Below, piece after piece: positions 1 to 12,269 of a stretch of 64,000 bases of DNA. The notes under the pieces are model-generated. The model saw only the letters and a program-made list of their open reading frames with translations. It ran no database searches and was not told the DNA's origin. Positions within the stretch are counted from its first letter, which is position 1. Every line of letters begins with the position of its first letter. Both the position numbers and the translations under genes were made by a program. This DNA comes from Diospyros lotus. Taxonomy: Eukaryota; Streptophyta; Magnoliopsida; Ericales; Ebenaceae. The stretch covers positions 38,703,192 to 38,767,191 of the forward strand of contig NC_068349.1 in NCBI RefSeq assembly GCF_014633365.1, in the 5' to 3' direction.

Positions 1-2355
1 ACCATTTTTGCAGCCATTACAATACTTCCAACCCAAGACCAAGCATTTTACTAAAATTGAAAGGTAAAAAACAAAACATGCATTATTGTCACCAAGGCCA
101 ACAAATATTAGTGTTAGCAACTTCTACTTTCCATTGAATCAGACATAAACCAAAAACTAAACCAATTATGGGTTAGAATCAATTAGAACAATCTTGATTT
201 ATATTTTTATATAGAGAGATTTAAGGACAATAACCTTGTAAGCTCGATCAAGTCTATAAAATATTCGCACAAAAAGTGAGATACAACTATACCATGAGAA
301 AAGGGAGACCTTTTCCATTAAGGTCTATAGTAAAACACGTTATACTACAAATCTAGAGGGGGGCATTAGATATGTAATATATGCGTATATATAATAATTG
401 GAACCTTTAGAGCTCAGTTTCCACAAATAAATAAGAAATAAATATGACAAAGGTTGTAAAAAAATCGAGTCCAAAATGAACAAAAACCACTCTGAAAATA
501 TGACAAATTGCTCAAACTTAGCTTAACCATTAGAAATGCATGATCTTTGAGGCTGCAACTGCTGGGCTTGTGGAGGCACTAACAGTTGCAGCCACTGACA
601 ACCGTCGAGAGTCATGGCCATTGAGGGAGAGAAGAAGGGGAGAGGTTGTTGGTGTGTGAAGAAACAAGGGACTACTCGTTGCTGCTATTAAAGCCAAGAA
701 GATCAGGATTCACAAACAAAGGGCAGTCCTCACTTTGCTAGTCAGCTTCAGGGGCGGCAAAATCTGCATCCAAGATCAGATTCAGAGGCTCTTGGATGCA
801 ATCTTGGTGGAAAATAGCCGAGCATTAACTAGTCAATCCTATGTTTGTTTGTAAGAGATGTTGCCATTCTTGCTCAAATCACAATCCAAGCCCTTTCAAT
901 TAGCCAAGTCCATATCAATAAATCAAGCAAGGAAGCAAAATCCATAATTTGTAAAAATGTGCATGAAGCTCCTTGCACACGAGGCTCCGGCAAAGCCATA
1001 ATTGCATATAACCTTCCTCTTTATCTTTTTGTAAAGAGACAGTTTTCCCAACCCAGAATAGTGATATTAGCAACCTAAAATTAAAACCCATAACATCTCT
1101 CATGCATCAACCCAAATGAGATAAAGAATAAAATAGTTCACACTAAAAGCAAGCTGAAAATATCATGAAATATGCAGAACATAATCACACTTTTAAAGAC
1201 TACAGAAATATAAAAATCCTCTAACACTCCTCAAAGCAAGCAAACAAGTTTTTTGTGAAGGATAGATTATACCCCTAATTTGGTACTAGTGTGTGTTAGT
1301 AGCCCTTGAGGGAATTTATTTAGCTAACTGGAAATCAACAAATTGAAACAGAAAGACAGATGCATACAAACACCTAACATACATCTAACTGGAAATGCAA
1401 ATGCATAGCAAAAGAAGTAAATGAAACAAATGCAGACAAACACAGACCATGAACCATGTAAACATAAACACATAGACCACAATGAACATCAAGAGAATGA
1501 ACCCCTAAAATTCAGAAAAGCAATACAGATAATAGAGGCAAAAACTCAAAAATTACACAACACTAGTCAATATTAGCCCATTTTTGCAGCAAACCAAAGT
1601 CAATCCCATGTTGTAAAATGTAACATGTTGGTAATACATATACATGAGATTTCTCAAGCTTCACCTCATTAGGGCATGAAGTGTATGACATGAGGATTAA
1701 ACACATATACATGAGATTTTAAAATATTAGAAAGCTAATTGCTACTAGTTAGCTGTAGGCTTGAGAAAGAGCAAACTTTAAAAACACAACTGATATGTTC
1801 ATAAAACCCATTAAAGCCACATTAGCTATGTTTTCCAAAAAGTGAAGAAAATACCTTAAGGGAGCCAAACCTGTATAGATTGAAGGCAACAACTAAGTGT
1901 AGGAATAAGCATAAATAAATCATTCCACAAACAACAAAGAAAAAAAAAAAAACGATAGAAGAAAACAAGGAATCAACTCCAAGCCACAAAAGAATGGAAA
2001 TGAGAATGGTTCCACTTTATGAACCACCCCACAAGGATAATCTCATTCTTAGTAAGAACCCACCAAATGTGAAATCACCAGGGAGGAAAAAAAATCAAAA
2101 TCATCTCATAATTATTAATTTACTCTAGGATTTCTAGCAAAATAAAATGGTATCATATGTAAACAAAAAATGTGACACCAAAACACCTTTACCCCAACTA
2201 AGCCTCAAATCCACCATTCTGTCCATTAGTTGGATCACAATACTAATGACTAAGGGTTTTCGTAATGAGGATAAGCACAAGAGAACTTATTGTAACACAC
2301 AAGAGATATATTCATCTTGTACATGAACAAAAGTAAAGACAATGTGTCTCTATTA
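1..2355. other. A+T-rich intergenic stretch
   Basis: I see no coding frame of convincing length or composition and no transposon terminus. A short richer patch at about 540-800 contains GAG/AAG-rich sequence that could be a gene remnant, but no protein family is recognisable. Poly-A runs occur near 1940. Confidence 0.5.
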
Positions 2356-2840
2356 TCACATACATTCAATTTGGAAACTCACCGATGTATTATCCAAAGT
2401 GACAACAAGAATGAGACAGTGTGGGTGAGGGGTAGGTGCAACAACAGTAGCTGATGACGGATGCGGTAAGGGAGACGATGGAGATTCGACTATAGTGGAT
2501 GGTAAATGCGGCGACGACAAGGAGGAGAAAGAAAGAGTATTTGAGGGACGGGTGGAGAAGACGTCGGCAGAAGCAAAGTGGGCCAGTCTAAGTAGGTGAA
2601 AGAGCAGGTGAATGAGAGGCCGACGGTGTTGGGGAGCACGAGAAGCGAAGATAGTGGTCGTTGTTGGTGAGGACCGACAACTGCAACACCACAATGTCAC
2701 GCCGAAGGTCGTCAAGCGGTGGATAGACAGAGAGAAAGAGATCTCTAGTGGAGAGAGAGGGTTTTTCAATTTGGGTCATTCGAAGAGAGAGAGAGAGAGG
2801 GGGGGGGGGGGGGGAGAGGGATAAGTGGGCGAGAATTCAA
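2356..2840. repeat. Purine-rich low-complexity block ending in GAGA and poly-G tracts
   Basis: The plus strand is strongly purine-biased (GA-rich) and ends in (GA)n and a run of G at about 2800-2814. The open frames here, on either strand, are a by-product of the base bias and I do not call them genes. The composition resembles the terminal repeats of the MULE at 23741-31885, but I could not align the two. Confidence 0.4.
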
Positions 2841-2854
2841 ATTATTTTACTTTT

Positions 2855-2872
2855 AAATTATCGCGATAATTT
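2855..2872. repeat. 18-bp perfect palindrome
   Basis: AAATTATCGCGATAATTT reads the same on both strands. A partial echo (ATATCACGATAATAT) follows at about 2881-2895. Its function is unknown. Confidence 0.8.
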
Positions 2873-2895
2873 GGTCTCAAAATATCACGATAATA

Positions 2896-3924
2896 TGAGG
2901 TTGTCAACCAAATTGTCAAAGTGATTGGCTATGTAGCGTTATCCTTTGGATTAATTCATGCATGTAAAGACGACTATACACGACTCTCTTTCCATACCTG
3001 TTACCTAAGAACATGTATTAATTTGTTTGTGATTTATAGTTGCTCATATTGGACCAATTCTTTGTCTTATTGATAGACAACCGGGAATAGTGATCCAACA
3101 CATGGGTTATGATGAGAATAAAGTTGTTCACTTTTTTGCACACATGGGTTCTCAAATTTCCAGTCTAATCGTATGGAAGGTGCATTTCTCTTCTTATACT
3201 GTGTCTTAAACTTCGGGTATTCTTAGTTGGATAAATTGAACCTTTGCCCCCGGGTATTATTTTATCTTAACTCAGCAGGTATAATATTTTGTAGCTATTT
3301 GACCATTTTGCTCCTCTAATTGTAAGCTATTTCATCGTCCTTCCCCTCTTCCCTCCACTACCATCACCACCGCCATTGGACACTTTCTGCTATTGCTGGC
3401 ACCAGTACCAACATGCACCATCACCATCGGTTCCACCACTCCCACCATGACTGTTATCTATTTTCGCCATTCCACACCACCATCGATATTGGTGATTGAC
3501 TATTAATTGAATTTATACTATTCAAATGAGAGATTATGTGTGTTTTAAAAAGCCCTCGACCATGTCACCTCGCGCCTATGATGTCCTAAAATTTATGGAG
3601 GGTGTCCTCCTCCCTCATCCTTTACCAGATCAAACTTGTCCTAACATGTGTAGGTGTACCAAATGATTTCCTCTCATGCCTCCTATGGGACAACAAAAAA
3701 CTTGGGTTAGAAGTTAAAAAAAAAAAAATTATATCAGCTAACAATTTAATATTTAAAATTTTATCACACGAGTCATTGTCCCTATATCAATGGCCTTGTC
3801 CAGACACTCTCACATGAATATAATTATTATATCAGTTCATGCCAATCACTATGTCATTTAGTTATAAAATAATGTTTCATTAATCTCCTTAACATGTTGT
3901 TTTTCCATATATTGAACACTCAAA
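2896..3924. other. Intergenic stretch, no gene seen
   Basis: Mixed A+T-rich sequence with a CCACCATCACC-type low-complexity patch at about 3350-3480. There is no supported coding region. The right part may already belong to the LTR-like sequence that follows. Confidence 0.4.
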
Positions 3925-4745
3925 TTGAAATCAAAATTATTGACAATATTAGTGGAATTGTCAACCATTTTGTATTTTTATTTTTTTAGGTTGTTGACCA
4001 TTTTAAGCCTTTCAGTAAAAATAATTGACAGTCTCTATGAACTGTCGACAAGCATTTTTCATGCTCTTTATTATTTTGATTTTAATTCAATTTCAGTTGA
4101 CCATAACTGTATAGTGTCAACCTTTTCCAAAAACTGTTCACTTGTTGTTTAAAACAGTCGACCGTTTGTTGAAAGAAGTCGACCTCTTTTGTAAAAGAGT
4201 TGACCATTTTCCAAAGCCAATATGTGCTTCAAAATTATTGAAGAAAACTGTTGATTGTTTCTTTCACTAGCATTCTGTAACGACTAGTTTTTACAGTTTT
4301 TTTTTTTCTTCTTTTCCAATAGGTATAAATGGCTAGTTTTTATTTAAACATGAGATAAACCTATAAATACAGCCTAAGAAAATACTGGAAAAGGCTAATG
4401 AATGGAAATGAAGTGTTAAGAGATTACTATTGTATTAATCCTTCTCATTAGCGCTTAAGCTTTCATTTTTCTCTCAAAAGATTATAGATACCATTTGCAT
4501 TATTTTGTTTTAGCCTTTGTATATTTGTTTGAAAGATATTGTAACTGAGAGTGTCAACTCTTAGATCTTATTGTTTCTATTCTTTATTGTAATTTCTATT
4601 GGTTGTGTTAGAGGGCTTATTTTGGTATAAGTAAGAGATTGTATTTCCTAACGGTTTATGTTAGAAGGCTTACTTGGTAAAGTAGCATGATTTAATGGAT
4701 TGTGAAATGTCTAGTGGAGAGATAGAGTAGTGGAGTAGACTGGAT
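3925..4745 (+). mobile_element. Copia-like LTR remnant with repeated GTTGACC/GTCGACC motifs
   Basis: The left part repeats GTCAACC, GTTGACC, AGTCGACC and GTCGACA motifs in both orientations. This is followed by a TATA-like box (CTATAAATAC at about 4360) and a downstream T-rich, GT-rich leader with paired AGAGGGCTTA / AGAAGGCTTA motifs. That layout (repeat-rich U3, TATA, R/U5) is typical of long Copia LTRs. I found no paired LTR, tRNA primer site or target duplication, so the boundaries are approximate. Confidence 0.45.
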
Positions 4746-4766
4746 TTAGCCAATAAGATTTAATAT

Positions 4767-6293
4767 ACACCCAAGGGGGGGGGGGGGGGAAGAGTGAATT
4801 AGGTGTTTTACAGACTTTTTCAATTTAAAGTCCTTTTATGCAAATAAAACTTTTTAACTTTTAGAGCCCTATTGAAAGATAGTTATAAAATATTTTATTG
4901 AAAACTTTAACTCTTGATGCTTCAAGAAATAGTATTGTAAATATGACTTTAAAGAGAATGACCTTTACAAAATCAAATTATATAGTTGTTACTACAAACT
5001 TTGAATACTGAAAATATTAACTTGACTTGTTGAAATGAAAGGTAGAAACAAATAATGCAATACATACAGATTTTATAGTGGTTCGGCTCAATCAGCCTAC
5101 TCCACTCCCTTGGTTTCTTATTAAGAATTTCAACAATCCACTATACCTTTTTCAAGATCAGCTAAAATCTCTACTTTTTACAAGTATAGTTGTAATATCT
5201 ATTTTTCAATAGATTAGTAGTAATTGGATACAAATAATTTTTATAAGGAGCAATTGAAGCCTCTTACACTTTGTTTTTTATGAGTTCAAGCACTAACCAC
5301 CCTAAGATAAGTGAAGTATACAAATTAAGTACTTTGAGAAACTTTTACAAGATCAAAATCAAAGTAGCTTCTCACAAAGAAAAGAGAGATTTAAAAAGAA
5401 TGTGAAGATAAGAACACACTCTCTCTTTTGCTAGTAGAAGATGTATGCTTTTAGGGTTCTTTGGCTCAAGGTAGGAGTAGGAAGAATTCAAGAACAACTA
5501 CTATTTCTTTAGTCTCTTTTTCCTTTTATACTTGTTGTTAAAATAATGATATCTACAAGAAATATTCAATTTTATAAGTTCTTCAAGAGTTCCTTCTTAA
5601 ATTTCAGAATTTGAGAATTTTAAGAATTTGATATTAAATACCAAATAGGAAATCTAAGCTCTTATGAATTTGGACTTAGGATCACTACTTGAGAATATAA
5701 ACATTTACTCAAGAGCTTTGATATTTGAAACTTAAACATATTGCTATTAGATATTGAGCAATGCTTTCACATATTTTGAGCACTTAAGATATTTTTCAAT
5801 CTTAAACTTTGAGTATCATGAGTATATATGACATTTATTTATGACACTAATGCATTATGGATATTTACAATATCCATTGAAATCCTAGAACAACATATTA
5901 ACATAGATAAGACATAAAAATAATCTTATTTTCAAATAGATAAAAAATATAATAACATATTAAGGTTATCAATACAACTTTAAATCTCCTTAAGAAATAT
6001 GAGACCTTAACATAAAATAATTTGCACATATATAAAACATATTAGCAAGCCTATGAAAACAACCTTCACATAACATATGAGAACATTAAAGTTTTAACAT
6101 AAAACAATCATCATCAAAACATTCATAACAGAAAACTCAACATAGTTGAACCACTCTAAAATTCTTGTGTCCCTAGTATACTTTGTTTTATACTTTCTTG
6201 TTTATATTTCACTATTTTGATTTTTTTTGTGAAAATCTTCACAAATTTTTAAAAATCATAAACACCCAATTCACTCCTTTTTTGGGTGTGTGG
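4767..6293. mobile_element. Segment of about 1.5 kb bounded by inverted repeats of about 40 bp
   Basis: The left end reads ACACCCAA, a long G run, then AGTGAATTAGGTGTTT (4767-4808). The right end (about 6258-6293) is its inverted counterpart, AACACCCAATTCACTCC then TTTGGGTGTG. The interior is A+T-rich, with a GTGGTTCGGCTC motif near 5080 that recurs in the G1 LTRs (GTGGTTCGG). No target duplication or coding sequence was found. It could be a non-autonomous element or two independent copies of a common LTR-flank motif. Confidence 0.4.
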
Positions 6294-6584
6294 TGCCATA
6301 CTTGTGCAAAACTAACACATGTTACATCACTAATTTGGATTACAATACCAAAATGATTTATATTTTCTAAATATGCAACCTTAATATTGTATGACTACAT
6401 GACCATTAAGATGGTCAGCTACACTAGGTACTACCATGCTCAACCTCTGGGGTAAGAGTATACTGAAACTTTTTCAGAGACTTTCTCGGGCAAAATTCTT
6501 TCGAGGCTCTCTTGGAGACCTCTTGGTTGAGAGGGTCTCCCAAGGCCTTTTGGCCTAAGACTTTTTTGGGCTCTTTTGCAATTT
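6294..6584. other. Intergenic, nothing recognised
   Basis: Short spacer containing imperfect CTCTTGG/AAGGCC repeats. No gene is seen. Confidence 0.4.
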
Positions 6585-7128
6585 AGGCTGTGTTCTCTTT
6601 ACTTTTCAATTTTCAGTTTTGAGTTTTGAATTTATTTTTAATTTTTTATTTTGATAGTCTGTTTTTAGAAAATTGAAAACAAGTTCTCTTTGTCATTTTG
6701 AAAAACTATTTCTCAAAACAGAAAATTAAAAAACGCGTTCTCTTTGAAATTTTGCAAATAATTTTTTAATGATATTTTATTCAATAAATTTGATTACTTA
6801 GTAAATTAGAAATATTTAATGTTAATATATTATTAAAAAAATATATACATTTTAAAGTTAATGAATTTTGTAATATTTTTTCCCATTACAATAATAAAAA
6901 ATGAATGAATAAATAAATAAATAAATAAATAAATAAATATATTTTGAGTTTAGAGCTTGTTTTAGATGGAAACACTTAAAATAACTTTTTGTTATTTTGA
7001 GTTTTCTTTACAATATTGTTTTTGTTTTCAAAAATGAATTTTTAAAAATAACAAAGAGAACACATTTTCATTATTTTAGGAACTCGAAAACTAAAAATAA
7101 CTTGAAAACAGCAAAGAGAATGCAGTCT
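6585..7128. mobile_element. MITE-like element of about 0.54 kb with terminal inverted repeats
   Basis: The left end AGGCTGTGTTCTCTTT (6585-6600) pairs with the right end AAAGAGAATGCAGTCT (7113-7128). They are inverted, with three mismatches. Internal copies of TTCTCTTT and AAAGAGAAC suggest a fold-back structure. The middle carries an (AAAT)n microsatellite at about 6906-6938. The size and non-coding A+T-rich body fit a MITE, possibly of the hAT superfamily, but I could not find a convincing 8-bp target duplication. Confidence 0.55.
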
Positions 7129-7952
7129 TAGCTTTTGGACTTATTTTTCATAGAGTTTGTAATTAATGGTTATTTATTAGGAGGATTTTTTTGTCCCAAA
7201 TTTTTTTCCTTTGGATCTTCTGAGCTTTCCTTAGAATTTTCCTTTGAATTTCTCATTAAAATCTATAATTAGATCTTAATCCATGAGAGATCACTTACAT
7301 TCTCCTTTCATCTCTGGTTTTCCCTTATAAATCATCTTTTTTCTTAGTAATTTCATTTCAGTCAATAAGGTATCTTTTTAACCATTGATTTGGTTTGGAA
7401 GACTTTAGATTTATTGAGGTCATTGGGGCCAAAGCCTACCATTGTTGTCTTTTGGAAGGGTAATAGGGTCAATAGAGTTAGACTTAGGAACTTTTGAATT
7501 GGTTAGATCGGTTTCGAAGAAACTAGCCAATCCGTGGACTAAAGTTCAAGCTGCGGGACATTAAGAATTCCGATGAGAGAGGCCACTGAGATCTTCACAA
7601 CTCAGGTAGGTGATGCTAAACCTTTATTGAAGGCTATGGAGGATGATGTTAATGCATAAATGTTGGTATTGTGTGCCTTGATGTTAGATTTGGATTATAT
7701 CTAGCGGGTTTGTTTGTTATGCATTAATTGTATTTTTATATAAATCAATAAAAGGTAAGGTTTTTTTCATTCATATTTTCTCCAATTAATTATATGAATG
7801 AGTTTCTAGATCTTCTATGTAAGAATCTTATTCTCAAGGTGTTAAGATTGTGCGACAGGATTCTCTGGTAACTTAACTTCTTAAACTATTCTTAGTCCTT
7901 AGATTCTTTGAATGGGGACTCCGATTAATCGAGTATGAACTAGCACATGGAT
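7129..7952. other. Intergenic stretch, no gene seen
   Basis: A+T-rich sequence without a supported coding frame. It ends where the TGTAACAC terminus of the next LTR begins. Confidence 0.4.
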
Positions 7953-8838
7953 TGTAACACTTCGTTTTTCCCATGGATGGCATTAACCCGGGTGATATGT
8001 GCTCCGGAATTCCGATACCAATTAATATGAACCCGCGATGGAATGAAGCCAAAGGAACCCACAAAAGATTGAAACAAACCCTAGAAAAGCCAAAATAGGA
8101 TATAAGGCAAAGAATTCTTGTTAAATAAGAATCTTAGTAAAAAAGGAATTAGTATTCATCCAATTCCAACACGGTTGATTGGATTAACTGATCTGATTGC
8201 ATCATTGTTAGTTGGCCCTCCATGATTCTCATCACTGGGATTTCGAGAATATTTTTTTCCAACACACTTAACATAAATCATTTCCTAATAATCCCATTCT
8301 ACCTTTTCAACATATTAAACATAATAATCAATAAGCTAAGGCAGATAATTTTATCACATATGCAGAAGCAAGATCATAACCTCAAATGGTACATAACCAT
8401 AAACACTTTATTTATAACATAGAAACCTCAAATATAGTCAAAAGATATGCTAAAGATCACTTATGTAAACAACGGCTACATCTCAATACTCTCTTTTCCC
8501 TTGGTGCCGCTACTTGCACCTGGAATGTTTGAATATTCTAGGGATATAGTCCAAATTAGATACTGAATCACATAAGTGAAGGTTCAAAAACATTTTCATG
8601 AGTATATACAATACCATGAATAAATTGACATATCCTGACATATCATAGTCCAAGAGAAACCCATACAACGCTTAACCCATACCACGAGAAAAGAGCAATC
8701 TCTTTAAAAACAATATAACCACATTGACACATTGTCATAACACATCACAACCCAAGCCTCCACAAGAGGATCATATGGACACTAACCTTGGGAATGCAAC
8801 GTTCTCCTCGGTAACAATTATATCGCTCAAAGAAACCT

Positions 8839-8922
8839 GGGGTGGTGTCCACTCTCAGTCCCACCACTTGAGCCAGATCCGGGGTGGTGTCCACTCTTAG
8901 CCCCACCATAAATGGGTATTAA
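8839..8922. repeat. Two tandem 42-bp units
   Basis: GGGGTGGTGTCCACTCT begins at 8839 and again at 8881. The unit lies inside the long LTR. Confidence 0.75.
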
Positions 8923-9102
8923 TCCTTGGAACCCATCCCGAGTGTTATCTCAAGGGTCACACCCTAAGTTGACATCCCACATGGACAACATAAAAACATG
9001 CCAATGCCACTAACACATACCATGATTGGATGCATCATATAAATCAACATTTCAATGCACATAATTTAATGCACAAAATTCAATGCATATGAATCAATAA
9101 AA

Positions 9103-9405
9103 TAGATTTGGGATTGAACCACCCACATGAAAACAACCATTCATAAGTGAAAACCATTTGCATGAAACTAAATCAAGTTTTCGAAAAATCACTCATAATA
9201 AACCAAGTTTTAGGTAGGAACGCTCACATCAAACCAACCATTTACATGCCAAAACTATTTGCATGAAACCAAATCAAGTATAGGGTCAAACCACTCACAA
9301 TAAATCAAGTTTTAGGTAGGAACACTCACATGAAACCAACCATTCACATGCCAAAACTATTTGCATGAAACTAAATCAAGTATAAGGTCGAACCACTCAC
9401 CTTGA
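9103..9405. repeat. Tandem 102-bp units, about three copies
   Basis: The anchor AAGTTTTAGGTAGGAAC recurs at 9205 and 9307, with CATTTGCATGAAAC/CTATTTGCATGAAAC in each unit and a more diverged first copy. Confidence 0.7.
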
Positions 9406-10888
9406 ACGAAACTCAAAACACCTCGAATCTCGTGGCCAATCTCAATTTTCATGCAAAGCCTCAACAATCGTATTATTACTCAATTTTGAGGTTCAACATT
9501 TTCTAGCCATCATATGTATTCAAAGAAGTATCAATATCTATTTTTTCATAATTTTCTCTTATTTTCTTCCTATTTTTCCCTCAATAATTCCAAAATAAAT
9601 ATCTGCTCAAGGTTTTTCTCAAATTTTCCACTACCATAAATCATAAAATAATTTCAAAAAAATTATAAAATTAATTTTGAGGCAAAATACCTTCACACGT
9701 GCCCTCATGCACTTCACACGCGCATAATGACCAGCACGTGCACCTCACGCACCGATCGTTTTCTCCGATTTCGGCCGTTGGCGACTATTGGTTTTTCCTT
9801 CTACCTTATTCTACTCTTCAAGTCGATTATAATGGTGCCCCTCAATGCCTGAAACACCAACTAGAAGTGCTTCAATCGACCATTTAAAGGTTCGCTCGAG
9901 GCTTTCGTCTACTTTTTAGACAACCTCCCCAAAGCTTCTCAAATCTAAACGAAAGCTCACCAAACTCTCTAGAAAAATTCTACTAGACACGAAGAACAAA
10001 ATCTCCTTATTCTCAGCACTCGATTCACCCTCTAAAGTTTCAAATTTGAGCTTGAATGTGATGAAAAATTCTCGGTCGTTGACCCTATTTTTTACCTATT
10101 TTTGAGCCTCGAAACGTTCGTTGTTGTCAACTCCAAGGTCTTAAATGCCTTAACCAGCCTCAGATCGACCCGAATCCTTCATCAATAGCCTCAAATGAGA
10201 GGATTATAGAGGTTGAATTTTTGGCCATCTCATGGCTGTAATTTCGATTATATCGGCTGTCGACGTGGCTGCGCGTTTCTTCACTGCGGGCAAGCCCTAA
10301 CGACTTTAGGCCTAGCTGTGATGCCTTTGATTCCCTCCTAACAGCTCCCCTACGGCTGAAATCGACGATGGGTGAGGTGGTCGGCGATTGGCAATGTTCA
10401 CACTGTCAGTTTTTGGAAAATTGCACTTTGGCCCCTCCAAACTTCTAAATTCCATTTGGGCCTTTCCATGAAACCACCCTTTGAGTTTCTGAAAACTCCA
10501 CAATGAACCCATGCATTTCCCTTTTCACATTTTATCCCTTAAGTTTCGTTTTACCACTTTTGGCCAAGATTAATACATTACACTTAGGCCAAAAGATCAC
10601 ACTTAGGCTATCCTCTAAAAATTCCCATCTAAAACAACTTCAAGGTTGTTCTACTTATAAAATCAGAGCTTCTTTGGGTTCTGTTGATTTCTCAAGTGCC
10701 TCTCTCGACCTTTTAATTTTTTGGACTGTATTTTAGTTGTATCGAAAACTGTCACTATTTTAATTTCTTTCAGCGTTGTAAATCTTATCTCAAGACGCTC
10801 ATCAATGACACACCCTTCTCTGTAGAAATTTATGTTATGGGGCACTCTCTTCCAATGATTCGATCACTTAATAATTTAGGGTATTATA

Positions 10889-11156
10889 GGGGTTACTACC
10901 TCATTACGTATGGGGATACCGATAGGAGGATTGTGTGTCACATGTCATATGATATGAGATGTCACTTGTAGACATGTGGGTGGTCGTTGGGGAACGATCA
11001 GTCGAATGTGATGCCAATGATTGACCACTTGGACTAGTGGATAATGGTTGTGTTATCAGATTGCAATAGTGTGTTGATCCTTAGACTTGAACCGACATGA
11101 TTGTTTTGTGTATCGATATGCTATATTTGTTAATGAGTCGAACCATCCAATTGGGA
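10889..11156. other. Unassigned sequence left of the viral origin
   Basis: This lies between the long LTR and the geminivirus-like origin. It might be the complementary-sense half of the viral intergenic region. I could not recognise a Rep start or the N-terminal endonuclease motifs in it, so I leave it unassigned. Confidence 0.35.
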
Positions 11157-11184
11157 GGTGGCTCGTTAATATTACCGAATTGCC
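11157..11184 (+). promoter_or_regulatory. Geminivirus-type replication origin stem-loop
   Basis: The nonanucleotide TAATATTAC at 11167-11175 is the Rep nicking site of geminiviruses. It sits in the loop of a weak hairpin: GGTGGCTCG (11157-11165) against CGAATTGCC (11176-11184), which gives five Watson-Crick pairs, three G-T wobbles and one mismatch. The distance to the coat-protein start (371 bp) suits a virion-sense leader. The wobbles look like decay of an originally stronger stem. Confidence 0.8.
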
Positions 11185-11537
11185 CTAGTAGGTGCAACCA
11201 TACATGTGGATGGTCCACATTCACCCCGTGTCCCAAAAAATAAGGCTGATTGTTGGCCACTAACACATAAAACAAAACAAGTGGGTCCCGCCCATGTGAA
11301 AGCTTAAGTTGATTGATATATATTATGTTTTTTTTTAATTTGAATTACAAATTAATTTGAAATTCAAAATTCAAAGTTAAATAGAGCGAATGCACTTTCC
11401 CAATTTGCAATGGACCTGAGAGATATCCAGGGTTTCTAGAGGGTCGTGTAGAGGTTAGGTCCAACTGCAACCCTGAGGTCCTTGACCACTTATTACGCTT
11501 GCTTAACAGTTGTTCCCGTACATCAATTGACTCCAGC
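11185..11537 (+). other. Viral leader / intergenic region before the coat frame
   Basis: It contains a TATATATTATG box at about 11318 and A+T-rich sequence. A pre-coat (V2) frame would be expected here by family layout, but I cannot identify one with confidence. Confidence 0.4.
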
Positions 11538-12257
11538 ATGAGAAAGAAGAGGTATTTTGTGCCCTCAATGCCTGCTTAGAGCCAAATAAGAACAAAGAGA
11601 TGTTTACAGTTCACATCTACTCAGAGGAGGCAGCTTCCCCTGAGATATCTTGCACTGAGGAAGGGGAAGCTTCGGAAACAACACCTTTATTATGACATTA
11701 TTAACACCACTATCACTAACGCTGGGTCTGTGTTCTATATCAATGAGCGCTTTGCTAGGTTAAATATGGGGGCCAGGTACACTCAACATATGGCATGGAC
11801 TAAGCTTTTCATAAAGAGTTGAGTTGGGCTTGGTGATGAAGCTAATAAGAATTCATGGCATCAACATGTGTACATGTGGGTTATTTGGGATAAGAGGCCT
11901 AGTATAGCTGCTACGGGCCAAGCCGATATGTTGTAAGGCCTATCAGGTGATCTGGAGTTGTGGTTTAAAACAGATGAGAACTCAGACCGGTTCAACATAC
12001 TAGCCAAATATGTGTTCAACATGATTAGACAGGGCCCAGTGCCAGTAAATCAGGATAAGGGTTATTCTGTAAGCAAGAGGTATGCAATGGTGGATAAGGA
12101 ACTTATCCTGAAGAAGATGACCCATTTCAAGGATACCACCATAGGGGTTATTGATGACATGCAGAATGGGGCCTTTTACCTTATACTTGCTAGTTTTCAT
12201 TCACAGGCTTGCAATTGTAATGTCAAATGTAAACTGTATTTTCGGTCTATGAATTAA
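11538..12257 (+). pseudogene. Geminivirus-like coat protein, three in-frame stops
   Basis: Read from ATG at 11538 to the stop ending at 12257, this is one unshifted frame of 239 codons, close to the usual coat-protein length of about 245-260. Stops interrupt it at 11577-11579 (TAG), 11820-11822 (TGA) and 11934-11936 (TAA). The N-terminus is rich in Arg/Lys, as expected for a DNA-binding, nuclear-targeted capsid subunit. The middle has VYMWVIWDKRP, and the end has the conserved pattern of beta-strand residues leading to KCKLYFRSMN, which resembles the geminivirus coat C-terminus. The role in the virus is encapsidation of single-stranded DNA, nuclear shuttling and vector transmission. It is recognised by family pattern and by position next to the origin. 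As it stands it cannot make a full protein. Confidence 0.8.
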
Positions 12258-12269
12258 TAAAATTTAATT

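Larger units (their letters stand above)
7953..10888 (+). mobile_element. Long Gypsy LTR (Tekay/Del-like), probably solo
   Basis: It starts with TGTAACACTTCG, the usual TGTAACAC-type terminus of long Gypsy LTRs. It contains the 'ATTCTAGGGATATAGTCCAAATTAGATA' region whose counterpart occurs in LTR A at about 32550, and it ends near GGGTATTATA, a decayed form of the GGTATTACA end of LTR A. Related right-hand ends occur at 22180-22575 and 46600-47123. It contains a 42-bp direct duplication (8839-8922) and 102-bp tandem units (about 9103-9405). No coding sequence is seen. Flanking 5-mers (TGGAT/GGGGT) do not make a good target duplication. Confidence 0.65.

Noticed and set aside
2356..2779. 137-codon Ser/Pro-rich frame on the minus strand
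   Set aside because: Purine/pyrimidine-biased DNA. No domain or splice context.
10889..11156. Rep N-terminus or second half of the viral intergenic region
   Set aside because: No endonuclease motif or Rep start could be recognised in either frame set.
11345..11539. 64-codon minus-strand frame in the viral leader
   Set aside because: Antisense to the region where a pre-coat frame would lie, and without family resemblance. Treated as chance.
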